Source of the DNA: Bigelowiella natans CCMP2755
Lineage: Eukaryota; Cercozoa; Chlorarachniophyceae
DNA: 36,065 nt
NCBI GenBank assembly: GCA_000320545.1
Contig: ADNK01002374.1
Span: 1 to 36,065, forward strand
Reading direction: 5' to 3'
In this document: positions 1-10,747 of the stretch, piece by piece
How the letters are laid out: every line of letters starts with the position of its first letter
Numbering within the stretch: position 1 is the first letter of the stretch
Position numbers and translations under genes: made by a program
The notes under the pieces: model-generated
The model's input: the letters and a program-made list of their open reading frames with translations, nothing else
Databases searched by the model: none
Told to the model about the DNA's origin: nothing

Positions 1-338
1 CATCGGGGGGGGGGGGGGGTTCTATTCTCCACGGGGCGCGAAGAAGGTCCCTCTTCAACCCCCTATTTTGTTTTTTCTTCACATTTCCTAACCCCCCTCC
101 TCCCCAAAGGTCCGGCTTTTTTTTTTTAAAAGGTAAAAAATCGTTCGGCTTTCTCACTTCCCCACAACCCCCCCAAAAAAATTATTTTTATAAATAAAAA
201 AATTTTTGGAGAAAAAGAAAGAAAAGAGGGAAAAAAGGTTTTTTTTTGGCCCCCCTTTGGGGGAGCGGGAAAATATTTTTTTTGGGGGGGAATCCCCCCT
301 TAATCCCCCCCCCCCCCCGCCCCCCCCCCCCCCCCCAC
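1..338. other. Homopolymer-rich, low-quality window start
   Basis: This stretch is almost entirely runs of G, C, T or A, for example G runs near 5-19 and 284-290 and C runs near 306-336, with no readable codons in any frame. The last readable exon of the G alpha gene ends at 339, exactly where the C runs begin, and the exons that should follow (switch regions and the Ras-like half) are missing. I infer a contig edge or error-rich consensus rather than natural sequence, though a real C-tract at the start of the intron cannot be excluded. Confidence 0.6.
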
Positions 339-491
339 CAGGCTTGAAGGCATGTAGTCTTGTTTAAATATTTCGCGGACCCTCGTCAAGAAGTACTGAT
401 GATGAAAGAGAAGAAGGATACTAAGGCTGAGGTCAACCACCACCACCAATACTGGCACGGTCATGGCAGAAACACGATGACGATGGTAATA

Positions 492-526
<35 letters not shown>

Positions 527-1283
527 CGTCGTAAGAGAAAGCCTATTGTTGTATTAGGGCGGCAACAACAACAACAACAACAACAACACGTGGATAGATA
601 TATAAATAAATAGTAGAATAATGACCAACCTCATACGAATCTAATAAGTAAAACAAAGATTTATGTTCCACAGCCCTTTTTATCATCTCTGAGTTCTGAT
701 GGAATATGGCAACGATAATTGTGAGAAGAAGAAGATAGAAAAGAAATAAACGATCATATATCATTTAGACCTTATAGAGGTTTTCAATGGCATCAATGTC
801 TTCAGTAGATACTGTCACTCCTCCTCCCTCCTCGTTCTTCGCTGGAAGTTCCATCACCCTGTCTGCTAGGGCCTCATACTTTTGTTCAAGATCGTACTAA
901 TAATACACACACCACGATGCGACAGAGGATAGGAAAAGGAATATCACAACACTAAGCAATCGTAGCAAAGACGCTTTAGGTTATACATCGACGTCATCAC
1001 ATTAATAATTATCACCAGCTCGCGGCAGCCAGTGATAAGTTGCTTTATGGAATCTATGGTGTTCATTCGTATCGTTTCTCTGCTATCCATTCTTTCCTAC
1101 AACGGGGAGGATGATGGATGGCCAGTAGAAGTTGAAGAAATTTCACATATCACAATAGAGCTGCTGTTGCTGTTGGAATAACTCCTCTCCAAAAAATAGT
1201 AATGGATTATTAGATAATTCGCTCTTTTATAATCTTAATGATGACAGTGCTAATGATGGTGACGATGACCGTCATAATGATAA

Positions 1284-1315
<32 letters not shown>

Positions 1316-2225
1316 GTAATGATGCTGTAAGCTATCCTATTTTCCGTACTGATTTCGAGAAACCACCCTTGTAGACGAGCTTCAGCTGCAAAATATCCAT
1401 TTATCACATCAATAGATAGTCCTCTTAATTGAAAGTTCTGGAATAGTTTCCCATTATTATCGTCTTCTCATTAATCTTGAATATTGTCATCATTGCCATT
1501 TCCCTTTTAGCAACAACATATACGCAAAGAGGTCTCGACCTGCTTTACGAGAGTAGACTTTCCACAATCGCCAGTCCCTGGAAGAATCACAAGGACAACA
1601 ATATCTTGGTTAATTTATTCTTCGTGTATCCTCTGCATGTAATATCTGTTCAGACTAATAATTGACCTACTACTATGCGTACAGCGATTCGTTTGACGAT
1701 AATTGTAATACGTGGTAGGAAATACCGAGAAGTAGTATTCGTATCGTTTCCTTGGCTTCTCTATTCATCAGATCCAATCTTCTTGTAACCTGATCATGGA
1801 GAGAAAGAGAAAAGGAAAGATAGACAGATAGATAGATAGATAGAGGAGGACAAGGGGAGGAGTGGGGAGGGATCACATCTGTGCTAATATCTCAACATTT
1901 TTTGCGCCTCGCCATTTTACTGGTGTTCCATTTCTCTGTGGTTCCCTCCTCCTCCTCCTCCTCCTCCTCCTCCTCCTCCTCCTCCTCCTCCTCCATGACT
2001 TATTACCTTTGCATCGTTTCTCATTTCCATCCTGCTATCCCAGTCGTCAACATTAGGGCCTATGATCATCACCGTATATCAACAAAATTAGATCCTTTTT
2101 ACTTCTCCTCCTCGAATCGATAATTGTACGGTATGATGAATGGAATACAGTGCTCGTGGGGATGATGAGCCCTATGAATAGACTGTAAGGTCGGTACCTC
2201 CACAGGCCGAACATGCCACTCCCAT
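339..2225 (-). CDS. Heterotrimeric G-protein alpha subunit, 3' part missing
   Basis: This is the GTP-binding switch of heterotrimeric G-protein signalling at the plasma membrane. Minus-strand exons, all with GT-AG borders: 2225-2198 (tentative start), 2031-2007, 1789-1726, 1577-1540, 1385-1350, 1096-1016, 896-771, 695-630 and 395-339. The candidate first exon reads MGVACSACG, giving Gly2 and Cys5/Cys8 as possible myristoylation and palmitoylation sites; its phase does not join cleanly to the next exon, so an exon may be missing. The P-loop, GTGDCGKST, is spliced together from two exons; the usual family form is GAGESGKST. The all-helical domain follows, and then YFLTRVREIFKQDYMPS, matching the family's YFL...YxPT segment just before switch I. 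The gene then runs into unreadable sequence. Family assignment is firm; the extreme N-terminus is not. Confidence 0.85.
1945..1995. repeat. CTC/GAG trinucleotide microsatellite
   Basis: About sixteen CTC units in a row lie in a 5' intron of the G alpha gene. Translated, it would give a Ser, Leu or Pro run, but no splice model uses it. Confidence 0.9.
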
Positions 2226-2493
2226 TACTGCCTAATCGCAGTTGTACCCTCCGAGCAAGTCGGAGATTAATTGTTCTGATGTTCAATCCCTGTGGCGATC
2301 CCTTTTGTTGTTTCCTCCCTTTCTACTAATCCCCCCTTGCAAATAGGATACTGAACCCTAAGTTTACCTGCTGTCAAATTAGGAAATGCTCGTTACGATG
2401 TAAGAAGGGCAACACACATAACTTAAATTTGAAGGCAGCAAGGCAACTTGGCTTGTGCATACAAACTAAAGCCTTCATCATCTCTTATGTTCA

Positions 2494-2533
<40 letters not shown>

Positions 2534-2866
2534 ACACACACACTCACTCTCACACACACACAGCGCTCCAGGAGACAAGACCAGTTAAGATTTAAGCCTT
2601 AGTACTAATTTCAGTCGTATGCAATTTTTGTCAGCGATTTAACCATCAGCGACATAGAATATATGCTGTCGTAATCTCTAAATAATGCCCACAGTCGTGC
2701 TGTGAGCAGTTTCAGTTTGGTTACACCAGAACCTAGTAGGATCTTCTTTGAATGTAGGATGTTCTTGGTTGATATAATTATCCACAAATACAACAACAGC
2801 TGCAACAATACCACTCAGTTGACAATGGGACCCTGACCACGTGACACGTGGAACGTCGGCACATCA
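2226..2866. promoter_or_regulatory. Divergent intergenic region, G alpha / NSF-like ATPase
   Basis: About 640 bases separate the candidate start of the G alpha gene (minus) from the start of the AAA ATPase gene (plus). It contains a CA repeat at 2495-2562. Close to the plus-strand start, at 2838-2849, is CACGTGACACGTG-like sequence, two CACGTG (G-box/E-box) cores close together. No TATA box is convincing. A shared bidirectional promoter is inferred from gene orientation only. Confidence 0.4.
2495..2562. repeat. CA dinucleotide microsatellite
   Basis: A long, slightly interrupted CA tract in the spacer between two divergent genes. Confidence 0.95.
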
Positions 2867-5664
2867 ATGCATACTATCCCCATGTACCTCTGGATCCTAT
2901 TTTCAGCTTCCACTACAGCTTTTGGCAGCGGAAATGCGATTGGCCGAAAGAGCAATTGTTACTCGTATAAACGTGGAGTGGCGAGCTTCTCTCGGATAGT
3001 ACAAACGCCCAAGACCTTAAGGCGGAGGAGAGTATATATGAACGAATTGGGGGTTCACACCCAGCACCGGGACATAAATTTGGCTAGAATATATGGACAT
3101 TCATCATTAAGCAGACTGCATGCTGTGAAGGACCAGCCGGAAGCAGAGGGGATTGATAGACAATCATCTCTGCAGTCACTTAACTCAAGTATGGGCATTT
3201 TTGAGCAAGTAATTGACATGGTACGAGATACAGTGGAGCTCAGCTACCAGAGATTCTACAGCGCCATCGATGGGGGTTCTACTGGGTTTGCAAAATATTC
3301 ATATTATTCGTCTAAAATACGATAACATGTTCGATTCTTGCTAACTCCCTGCCAGGTGGTCGGATTGGGTTGACGACGTCTCTCGTAAAGAGCTTCTCCA
3401 AACTATAAAACGTGTAGGGATCGACAAAGACGCTTCAATGCTATGGGAGTGGTGCCATGATTCGCCATATGTCACCACCCTTGAGCTGGCAAAAGGGAAA
3501 GGCTTTGAGGCACGTGTGTTAGTCGTTCCTGATGGTACTCGAATGACCCGACACTATCCACCTGGTTGCATGATGATGTCCACTGTACTCCATGGAGCTT
3601 GCAGTGTGCGTTCGTACATTACATCAACACGCCAAGGCTCGAATGTAACCAGGGAAACTGCATACCACAAGTAAGACTACGATTATGATTAAAAACTCAC
3701 AGCTCTCAGAGGTTGTTGACCACGTGAAAACACACATTGCTTTTTCGGTTGATGATAATCCACAAACTCATCCACTTCCCTGTTTCTATCTTTCCTCCTG
3801 ATTAGATATAACGTAAAGTCAAACCCTTGGGTATACTATGGAGGACCTCAACGTGTGATTAAGGCGTCAGGAAAGGCTGACGTCGCTGTGATTTTGGAGA
3901 TTACGCTAATGCCCCCGGCAAGGCTTAGCCCAATTTACAAGCAACATACAACAGGTAGTTGCTGTAGCAGTTGTTGCCTAAGTTGAAGAAAGAAGAGGAA
4001 GAAGAAGATGATGTTATGAGCGGGAATTAGGCGGATGAGTAGGAGAGGACGAGAAGGAGTAAGAGTACATTTTACTAAAGCTACACCTATTCCGTGCTTG
4101 ACTATCTTTGTGATATCACCATCTTCTTCTTCATCATCATTATCATCATCATCGTTATCATCATCATCATTATCGTTCTCTCGTAGGCCTTCGGATCTTA
4201 CCGGTAGACAACTCGAGCCGTGCCTTGGGGAAGATGTTCAGGGAGATAAGGGTTATCAATCAAACGGCAGCAGGATCAACAGCGACAACGGATACTAGAG
4301 GCGATGATGATGATACCACAGCTTTCAGCATCCAAGATACTAGGTTATTTGTACATACAACGAGGTTTAATATTATCATGCTTTCCTTGATTTTTGCTGT
4401 TTTTCCACTAGGATGCGGGTTGGGGGACTGGATGATGCATTAGTTAATATCACAAGGAGGATTTTCGCAACGAGGAGATTTCCTCCGCGTACCATTGAGA
4501 AACTGGGCCTCCAACATGTCCGCGGCATGCTTCTGGTCTATATGATAACCGAAGAATATGAACCGAAGAAGATACATATGGCACTTAGTATTACCACCAA
4601 CAACGCCATCACCATCATCACCAATATCATCATTATCATCATCACCATCATCAACCATCCTCCTCCTCATCATCACCATTCAAATTTTCATCAGTATGGA
4701 CCACCTGGATGCGGAAAGACATTGCTTGCTCGCGAAATAGCTACAGCTTTGAACGCTCGTAAACCTAAAATTGTGAGCGGGCCAGAGATCCTGAATAAGT
4801 GGGTCGGAGAGGCGGAGAAATCCATACGAGGGTAGTAAGAATAAGAGAACACGTGATTGTATGTTTCCTACCTACTTGTGATTCGTCAAATTTTGGTCTG
4901 CACACGAGCACCTCATCTTTGGTTTTGTCACTTGCAGGTTATTTGTGGAAGCGGAGCGAGAACAACGGGAGAAAGGGCGAGAAAGCAAGCTTCATGTCGT
5001 CATTCTAGATGAGATGGATGCGGTGTGTAAAGTGCGGGGCTCTGTGAGTGACGGCGGGGTTCGTGACTCCGTGGTGAATCAGCTGCTTGCCAAGCTTGAT
5101 GGTGTTGACCAACTGCACAACCTGCTGGTGATCGGTCTTACGAACAGAAGGGAGCTTATCGACCCAGCACTTCTGAGACCTGGCCGCCTCGAAGTGCAGA
5201 TGTACGTGGGGCTGCCTAACACGAAAGCGCGTCAGGAGATCCTGAACGTCCACCTCTCTGCCATTATCCGCAACGGATTCGCCACGGACGATGCAATCGA
5301 GATGTTTCAGTCGGGTACAATCTCGGAGAGCACCAAAGGCTTCTCTGGTGCTGAGCTCGCTGGCCTCGTCCGCAGCGCTATGTCATTTGCTATCATGCGA
5401 GCAGAATCCAGCGATGAGCTGCAACTTACGGCAGAAGACCTAAAGAAGGCATTGGCGGAGTTGGAAGCCTCGCATGATAGGTTTGGTGCTGCAGGAGGAG
5501 AGCACAGTGGACAGCAACGGCCCTCTTTAATGAGGCGGATAGTTAACTTGCTTGGTCGTCGCAAGACATCATCAACGTCTAACGATGGCAGGGATGAAGA
5601 TCATTTAAGGCTGCATGATATGAAGGAAGATCGTCAGGCCTCGACGTCGGTTAGCGTGCCGTAA
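2867..5664 (+). CDS. NSF-D1-like single-AAA ATPase with plastid-type leader and cupin-like domain
   Basis: Exons: 2867-3285, 3356-3670, 3806-3954, 4187-4343, 4412-4535, 4695-4831 and 4938-5664, giving 675 residues. Residues 1-18 form a signal peptide ([18 protein letters not shown]) followed by Phe19 and a Ser/Arg/Lys-rich stretch, the bipartite leader of red-lineage complex plastids. Residues about 141-292 are a beta-rich block around [11 protein letters not shown] (residues 200-210) that recalls the thiol dioxygenase cupins (ADO/PCO). Residues about 349-600 are an AAA module closest to NSF D1: GGLD start, Walker A GPPGCGKT (390-397), Walker [11 protein letters not shown] with Asp458/Glu459, sensor-1 [20 protein letters not shown] with the arginine fingers, and sensor-2 [14 protein letters not shown]. 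There is no NSF N domain and no second ring; a basic, Ser-rich tail follows. It should be a catalytically intact ATP-driven remodeller. Location and substrate are inferred, not shown. Confidence 0.85.
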
Positions 5665-6100
5665 CCTCATCGATGACCTACCTGAAGCAATTTTAATTAT
5701 TAATGATGATGGAGACTGCATAGCTAGATAGTATTGCGCACATCTTGTTTGTCTAAGACGTATAGACGTATATTCAATGCAGAAGAAATAGTGCACTCTT
5801 GATGCCATTGAGCCAAGCTAGCAAGCACGGTGGTGTGTACGCTAGCCTAATTAGACATGTGTATGAGCTGTGATGCATTGCTGACACTACTTCATTCGCG
5901 TCCTCTGCGCTCAATGGTGCGCCGCGCTCTGCAGCAACAAGAAATCGATTAGTAAACCATAAACACAAGCAACATGTACTGCATATAACATCTGCGTGCA
6001 ATGTTGTCTTCTATGTTTACTGTACAATTATGAACACGAATTTGAAATGACACCCTGAAGCACTACTACATTCCTTTGAATCCGAATTTCACTCAACGTC
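5665..6100. other. Convergent 3' spacer
   Basis: About 436 bases lie between the stop codon of the AAA ATPase gene and the stop codon of the minus-strand gene. It would hold both 3' UTRs. I see no open coding exon, RNA gene or strong hairpin. Confidence 0.5.
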
Positions 6101-8934
6101 TTATTCATTCTGTTGATGGTGTTGTTGCATCGCTACGATTCTTTGACGGAAGGCGGTCGATATCACTTGCTTTGGCTGCTCCTGTAGATGGAGTGCCTTG
6201 CTTACAGCAGTGTCAGTACTTGCTTGTTCCAGCGACGGGAGTTGCTTCTCATCCTCATCCTCAATGCTGCTGCTGCTGCTGCTGCTGCTATCGAACAAGA
6301 TTTTGTTAGCTCTTTTTAAAAATCGTGACTTCTCTGCCAGACTGCTGTCACCACCACCACCATTACTACTTCTTCTTCTACTACTACTAGTACTGCTGCT
6401 GCTGCTGCTTCTGCTAAGGGTGCATCCATCGACCACTTTCAAAGACGTCACAGATGACAATGAAGACACAGTTGTCGCTCTAGCCGCCGCTGCAGCTGCT
6501 GAATCTGAAGCTGCTGTAGCAGCAGTAGGGGGGTCTTTCCATTCCCTCGCAAAGGCAGCGTTGGCCATCGGTAGAGTCGTTACCATCAAATCCTCATTCA
6601 AATCCAACTCAATTTCCTACAAAGAAAAACACGACGACGATAGCGTGACACGAAGCTTCCAATGATGATGAAAAATACTATGATAATGATTTAATGTACC
6701 TTCAAGAGACGCCTGCCAATACCAGTCGAAACCGCAAAGTTAGCGGCTGTTGCTATTCTTCGTGTGCCCTGTGTGGAAGACGCTACCCATTCCCTCTCTT
6801 CCTCGTTAGAAGTAGTAGCAGCAGCTCCAGTTATAGCGGCGTTTGTAGCATAAGTATCGCTAGTACTAGTAGTATTAGTAGCAGCACCTCTCTTGCTGTA
6901 TTTCTCTTTGCCGCCATCAATATCATAATCTTCTTCTTCTTCATTGTTGTCATTCTCGCTGCTACTTGGCGAGGCAGAGGATGATGAAGAAGAGAAAAGG
7001 TGAGCTGGATTGATCAACCGCTGCCGCCTCTCACGATTCTCTCTTATCATGGTCTTGAGTTGGTTCTCTTCGTCGTCCTCCTCCCCACCACCACCACCAC
7101 GTGCCCCACTCCTATTCTCAATGCCGCTGCTATTCCTCCTTCCTCTTATCCCCGTACCGGCAACAGCTGCTACTACCCGCTTTTCTGGATCTTTCTCCTT
7201 TGGTCTTTCAACGGCACCATCGCGCTGGTGATAATACTGAGGACGACGATGACGATAGCGAGGGTAATAATGTGCATCCTCTCTGTGATGACGACGACTA
7301 GAAATATTAACTGGGTTTGGTCCTCGACTCTGTTCTCCTCCTCTTGGCTGCTGCTGCTGCTGCTGCCGCCGGGAAAAGGAGGAGAAACCCTGAAACGAGA
7401 GCGAGGATGCATCTGCAGTCATGTTTCGCCGCGGACCTGGTTCATACAAGAGCGGCATCATCGCATTGGAGGAGCGTATTATGTGTGGAACGAAGGAGCA
7501 ACAACAAATAGTAATGGTGACCGCAACAACAAACATCATTGCCAACAAACGAGAAGTTAGAGGAAATATAGTTTTATTGTTTGTTGCTTTTGTTGCCTCG
7601 TGATATCAGTTTTCACGTGATTATTTCAGAATTACCAACGTATCGCTGCGGTGACGGAGACTGCAACTGTGATAACCGAAGGGATTCAGGCTGGTGTTGT
7701 TCCTCCTCCGCCGCCCCCTCCTGTTTATTCTGATAATGATGATGTTGATAGGAAGGCGGAGAAGGAAATGATGACTTGTTTCCAGGTGACTGATAATGAA
7801 GCTGACGGTGATGATCATGACGGCGATGTCGTTTATGATCTATGTCGTCATTGTAGTACAAAATATCATCATCATCATTAACTGCAGTAGCAACACTACG
7901 TTGGCCTCTCTGATTATTCTTTCCTAGTAATGGTGAAATGGGAGTGGAGCGGGTTGAGAGAAATGATGATGCTGGGCTCCTCATATTACTACTAGACGCT
8001 TTTTCATCACTCCTGTTGTTGTTGTTGTGTTTAGAGCGCTGAGGAGGAGGCCGGTTGTGCAGGGAACTACTCAGTCGATAATGATGATGATGATGATGAT
8101 GATGATGACGACGATTATTTCCGTCACGAGAATCATCTTGGGTTGGTTGCGTAAACAGTGGGGACTGGGGTACCGAACTTCGATGCGATGTTGGTTCATT
8201 ATCATCACGACTGTTACTCTTTTCATCCGAGGAGGAGGAGGAGGAGGCAAGAGTAGTAGCATCAGCAGCTCTGCTATATGTGCGTTGTCGTCGTTGTCGT
8301 CGTTGTCGTCGGCTTTGCGCTATCACGTCATCATCTTCGTTGTCGAGATAGTCTTCTTCATCATGATCAATGCGTTTAAGCAGATCGTTGAGATGGTTTT
8401 GAATGCGCTCTTCACACTTTTGCTTACTCTGATGAATCACAGCTTCAAGTTCTGTAGCTGTTGCCTGTAATCAGCGATTTACATTGTGTTTGTGAAAGCA
8501 CTGTACGATACGCAGAATATTAATGCCACACACACACACACACACGCACACGCACACAGAGACACACACATTCCACAAAGATGCTGTTTACTACCTCTGC
8601 TTGGCGAACAAATTCTTGCTGAAGTTTGGATATTCGATCACGAAATTGCTCTCGGATCTCTTTCACCCTAATGGTAGGATAAACGTTCATTGGGACAAGG
8701 ATAATGATGATGATGGTGATGATGATGGCTGCTTCGACGATGGTATCGACATAATGACTACAATCATCAGTACTAATTCTATCCACCATCATCAGCACCA
8801 CGAGTGTACTACTTTTACCACCATACGCAGATATTAGAAGAAAGGAGAAAAGAGGAGGGTTGTTATGATTGGAATAATTGATACAGCATCCTCCCAACGT
8901 ACTACTTGTCTTTTAGCCTATTTGTGTCTGCGTG

Positions 8935-8966
<32 letters not shown>

Positions 8967-10261
8967 TGGTGTGTGTGTTGGTGTGTGTCCATGAAAATAA
9001 TTTACTGGTAGTCGAGTCGGATTTTTTCCATTTTCTTAACGTGAGAGAGCCGCCGCATAGACCCGCTTAGCCTAGTAGCAGCAGACACGCAATATCATCC
9101 ACATCCTCATCATCCTCATCATCATCATCATCATCATCAATATTTTCAATAAAGGGGCTCTACCACCTGTCGACTGATTTGTTTACACTAGGGGTATTAT
9201 TCCCATTCCCTCCTCGGGAGACAAGCAGACTCCTGCGCGGTCTTTCTACGTCACTTTGGTTCAGACGATGATGATGACGGTGATTATGCTTCTTTCCACT
9301 TTTCAACGATTTATTCTTCCCACTCTCTCCTGAAGAAGTCCTCTGTCGCGTTGTTGTCGCAGCAGAACTGATCGTATGATGCCAGTTTGAGGATGGGACT
9401 GCAATATCCACTTTGTGGCCAGACCGTTGAGGAGGTGGTGATGGCAATTCCTCTATATCTGCATCAGGACTTTCGTCGCCGTCGTCGTCGTCTAAATCCG
9501 TAGTAGCGCAATAAGTCCGCCAGTATCTGAGAATTGGCCCGTTACTTTTCTTTCATATGAGGAAATACAAGTGTGGTGTGTAACATTCGTGTGAGGAATC
9601 GCTCTGCTGGCTAATGAATTATACTTATCGCGAAGCGCCGGAGACACTTTTAGCTTTTGGAGACCTCGTAACTTCGTTTCATTCCCATCAGTATTTCCAT
9701 TTTCAGTATGGCGGGTTTTAATGGGGGATTTGTGTCCGTTTACAACGGCACTCACAATATTATTGTCATCATGTTTATTGTCGTCATCATTATTGTTACA
9801 TATCTTTAGGTTCCTTGCATGGAAACCATCGGCACTGGGTAGCGGCAGGCTTAACGATAATTTATGGCGGGGGTCATGTGGTGGCGATGTCAAGAAAGAA
9901 GCGTTGCCGCTGTCGTCGTGATTGGCGCCAGCTTTTGAAAGGCTGCTTCCATTCATTCGGCTTCGCGGACCTTTGGACTTGAGGATTTTCAATAGCCGCG
10001 CTGAACAACCAAAGACGAATTACATTTTAAACAGGAAATGGAGTTACCAAAATCTATCTGTTGAGAATTGGGTTACCTGTATTGTACAGGATGGACACAT
10101 TGCCCTCCTCCCTAAAATATGAACAAAATTGAAATCTTCGATCGTATTTCGCTACTTTGTCATTTATTTTCAAAGGTAGTCCCCTTCTATGCTATCTATG
10201 GGTTTAGAACATACATTTTCACGATGTCTCTCCGAATTGAAACCCGCCGCTCCCCCTCCAT
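6101..10261 (-). CDS. Unrecognised 990-residue disordered protein with a coiled coil
   Basis: Minus-strand exons: 10261-10215, 10111-10077, 10000-9625, 9526-9167, 8667-8595, 8464-7636, 7436-6700 and 6616-6101. All introns are GT-AG, phases agree, and the sum is 2,973 bases. The start is MEGERRVSIRRDIVK, the first ATG after an in-frame TGA. The N-terminus has a short hydrophobic/basic helix (around ILYNTARLLKILKSK). Residues about 273-335 are a heptad-like helix (KEIREQFRDRISKLQQEF, then more Glu/Lys/Leu-rich sequence), probably a coiled coil. The rest is low-complexity: Ser, Asn, Asp and Arg runs, a nine-His run near residue 415 and Glu/Asp patches. I recognise no enzymatic domain, signal peptide or membrane span. 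It is head-to-head with the ABCF gene. A scaffold or cytoskeletal role is possible, but the sequence does not show it. Confidence 0.75.
8936..8990. repeat. GT/CA dinucleotide microsatellite
   Basis: Interrupted GT tract in an intron of the minus-strand gene, between its exons at 9526-9167 and 8667-8595. Confidence 0.9.
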
Positions 10262-10747
10262 GGGCAATTCTGTTCCGATCAAAATTCGAGCTCAACGAGT
10301 GGGCGGCAAAATTAGTCGAGATTCCCCAGAGAGTTTCCGGTAACCACCGGCCCTCTTTGGGCATTTTTCGTGGCAAAATAATTCCAAGAAATTGCTTTGT
10401 TTGCCTTGGCCTTTTTCTCAGCCGGAAAGTTCCAGGAGCTCACAAAGCAATTCTCCGTAGCCCGAAAGTGGATCTGAGTTCGAGGATATAAGGATAATTC
10501 TTCCATACGACAACAAAAGGAAGGACGTTCATCATTGTAGTCGGCAATGTGGTACGGACCTCAGAAATCTAAGTTTAAGCCTGGAAGATAAAATTTAAAA
10601 AATGAAAAGATTAGGTGACGTATTTTTTTACCGACAATTATTAGAAGCGAATAGATGGTGAATGTTGACATTTATTTTGCCGTCGTCAACTCTTCTTGAT
10701 CTGAGAATTCGTCCATACCAGAGCACACAACCCCAGCAGGAAGGAAA
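10262..10747. promoter_or_regulatory. Divergent intergenic region, disordered-protein gene / ABCF gene
   Basis: About 490 bases lie between two ATG codons pointing away from each other. It is locally GC-richer and poor in microsatellites compared with the rest of the window, and has several short open frames on both strands that I do not consider genes. A shared promoter is likely from the geometry. No TATA box or named motif is clear. Confidence 0.4.

Noticed and set aside
7000-7560. A 186-codon plus-strand open frame
   Set aside because: It lies antisense to the 737-base exon of the disordered-protein gene, whose splice phases fit on both sides. The plus frame is a shadow of low-complexity sequence.
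10119-10506. Several overlapping 64-100 codon frames on both strands
   Set aside because: Only the short minus-strand piece 10261-10215 joins in phase with a downstream exon. The rest have no splice partners and lie in the divergent promoter region.
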